Shown piece after piece: positions 13,801 through 14,282 of a stretch of 14,282 bases of DNA. Where the stretch lies: the NCBI RefSeq assembly GCF_000208925.1, contig NW_001915217.1, positions 1-14,282 on the forward strand, given 5' to 3'. Source of the stretch: Entamoeba histolytica HM-1:IMSS. Taxonomy: Eukaryota > Evosea > Mastigamoebida > Endamoebidae. Within the stretch, counting starts at the first letter, position 1, and each line of letters starts with the position of its first letter. Made by a program: the position numbers and the translations under genes. The notes beneath the pieces were generated by a model that was given only the letters and a program-made list of their open reading frames with translations, did no database searches and was not told the DNA's origin.

Positions 13801-14282
13801 AATACAAATATTGTCATTTGAAATATTCAGAAATTCTATTATGTTTGATGATTTTGAATAATATTAAAATGAATATATTCATTTTCATCATATAATTCAA
13901 ATTATGGTATTATCATTCATATCACAAATGACATTGAATAAATTGTAATTCAACAATAAATGTATTGTAATTGAAATAAAAGTGAAATATTAATTCTAAA
14001 TAATTCATTTTATTGCATTAAATATTATTTTATATCATAATATTGTTGATGTTTTGTTATTCAATTCTTTTTATTGTTCCTTTATAATTTAAATATATTC
14101 TATTTTGATTATTTCATTGTAGTTGAATATTTCATATTTTTGTGTTATTATATTTTCATTCATTTCATCAAGTATCTTCTTCATTTCAAATTCATTTTAT
14201 TAACAACTCTCATTGTTTAGTTTATGTATTGTTCATTCATTATCATAATTATACATTCAAATTCTTTATTTTGTTAATGTCT
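10844..14282. other. AT-rich non-coding region
   Basis: About 3.4 kb of very AT-rich DNA made of short recurring words such as TTCATT, ATTATT and GAATGAA. Strand composition switches in blocks: A/G-rich on the plus strand at about 10840-11165, T-rich at about 11170-12000, mixed to about 13000, A-rich at about 13000-13500. Apart from the relic at 12121-12306 I see no credible gene, tRNA, rRNA or clear tandem repeat array. It could be host intergenic DNA flanking the element or degenerate element sequence. Confidence 0.7.
12121..12306 (-). pseudogene. Coding relic, possibly the C-terminal end of a jelly-roll protein
   Basis: On the minus strand a frame of 61 codons plus a stop lies between stops. 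Its amino-acid usage (Pro, Cys, His, Arg, Thr, Gln) is unlike random translation of the surrounding AT-rich DNA. It includes the stretch TMPMTLFITFQKTVVYSPCL, whose pattern (aromatic-Ile-Thr-Phe, then Val-x-x-Ser-Pro) recalls the WYITVHFDRYICTPIV strand of the second jelly-roll protein. The first in-frame ATG is at 12234, which would give a peptide of about 37 aa, so this is more likely the 3' remnant of a decayed gene than a complete one. The homology is by eye only. Confidence 0.4.

Noticed and set aside
10844..14282. CRISPR array or tandem satellite
   Set aside because: Words such as TTCATT recur by composition, but no repeat of fixed length and spacing was seen.

Overview
The window looks like a CRESS-DNA-virus-type element (a rolling-circle Rep plus jelly-roll capsid proteins) lying in, or associated with, the genome of an AT-rich unicellular eukaryote. 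The standard stop codons work throughout and no bacterial ribosome-binding pattern is evident. The best host clue is the promoters. Several genes carry a TATTTAAA(C/G) box about 20-35 nt before the ATG, some with GAACT and ATTCA motifs between box and start. This is the known three-part core promoter of Entamoeba histolytica (GTATTTAAA(G/C), GAAC element, AAAAATTCA initiator). Entamoeba is also a recognised host of CRESS viruses (Naryaviridae, Nenyaviridae), so an Entamoeba-like host is the favoured but unproven inference.

Layout. (1) Positions 1-2838: three convergent pairs of two small gene families, called A (acidic or helical body with a basic tail) and B (hydrophobic, helical), in the order B1>< A1, A2>< B2, A3>< B3. 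The first two pairs form a large inverted repeat: near-identical arms of about 590 bp (1-590 and 1240-1828) around a centre in which A1 and A2 have diverged but are still recognisably homologous. Short iteron-like repeats (TACCTCATATCA and its complement) mark the edges of the modules. (2) Positions 2962-4331: an HUH endonuclease/superfamily 3 helicase Rep, interrupted by a -1 frameshift at an A-run just before Walker B. (3) Positions 4369-6243: a 494-aa, very charged, Glu/Lys-rich protein and a 106-aa basic protein, both on the plus strand. (4) Positions 6244-7224: on the minus strand, a 247-aa basic protein and a 74-aa single-pass membrane protein. (5) Positions 7258-8885: on the plus strand, a second CRESS-like jelly-roll protein and a beta-rich protein carrying a repeat typical of bacterial and phage tail or surface proteins. 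(6) Positions 8897-10420: the 507-aa main capsid protein, minus strand, with an Arg-rich N-terminus. (7) Positions 10421-10840: a non-coding region with a candidate small structured RNA and a long hairpin that could be the replication origin. (8) Positions 10840-14282: about 3.4 kb of extremely AT-rich, essentially gene-free DNA with one small coding relic.

Inferred working model: Rep starts rolling-circle replication, perhaps at the 10703-10793 hairpin or at the iteron-like repeats. The 507-aa protein builds the shell around ssDNA. The second jelly-roll protein, the fibre-like protein, the 247-aa and 494-aa proteins (which share a KR-aromatic-GSYG-I N-terminal motif) and the membrane protein are accessory structural, egress or attachment factors. 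The A/B pairs are unknown accessory genes. An element of about 10 kb with two capsid-like proteins and about 14 genes is far larger than known protist CRESS viruses, which is the main novelty. Whether it is a free virus, a plasmid-like form or an endogenous copy cannot be settled from this window. The broken rep and the AT-rich flank favour an integrated or decaying copy, while the otherwise intact genes argue that it is recent.
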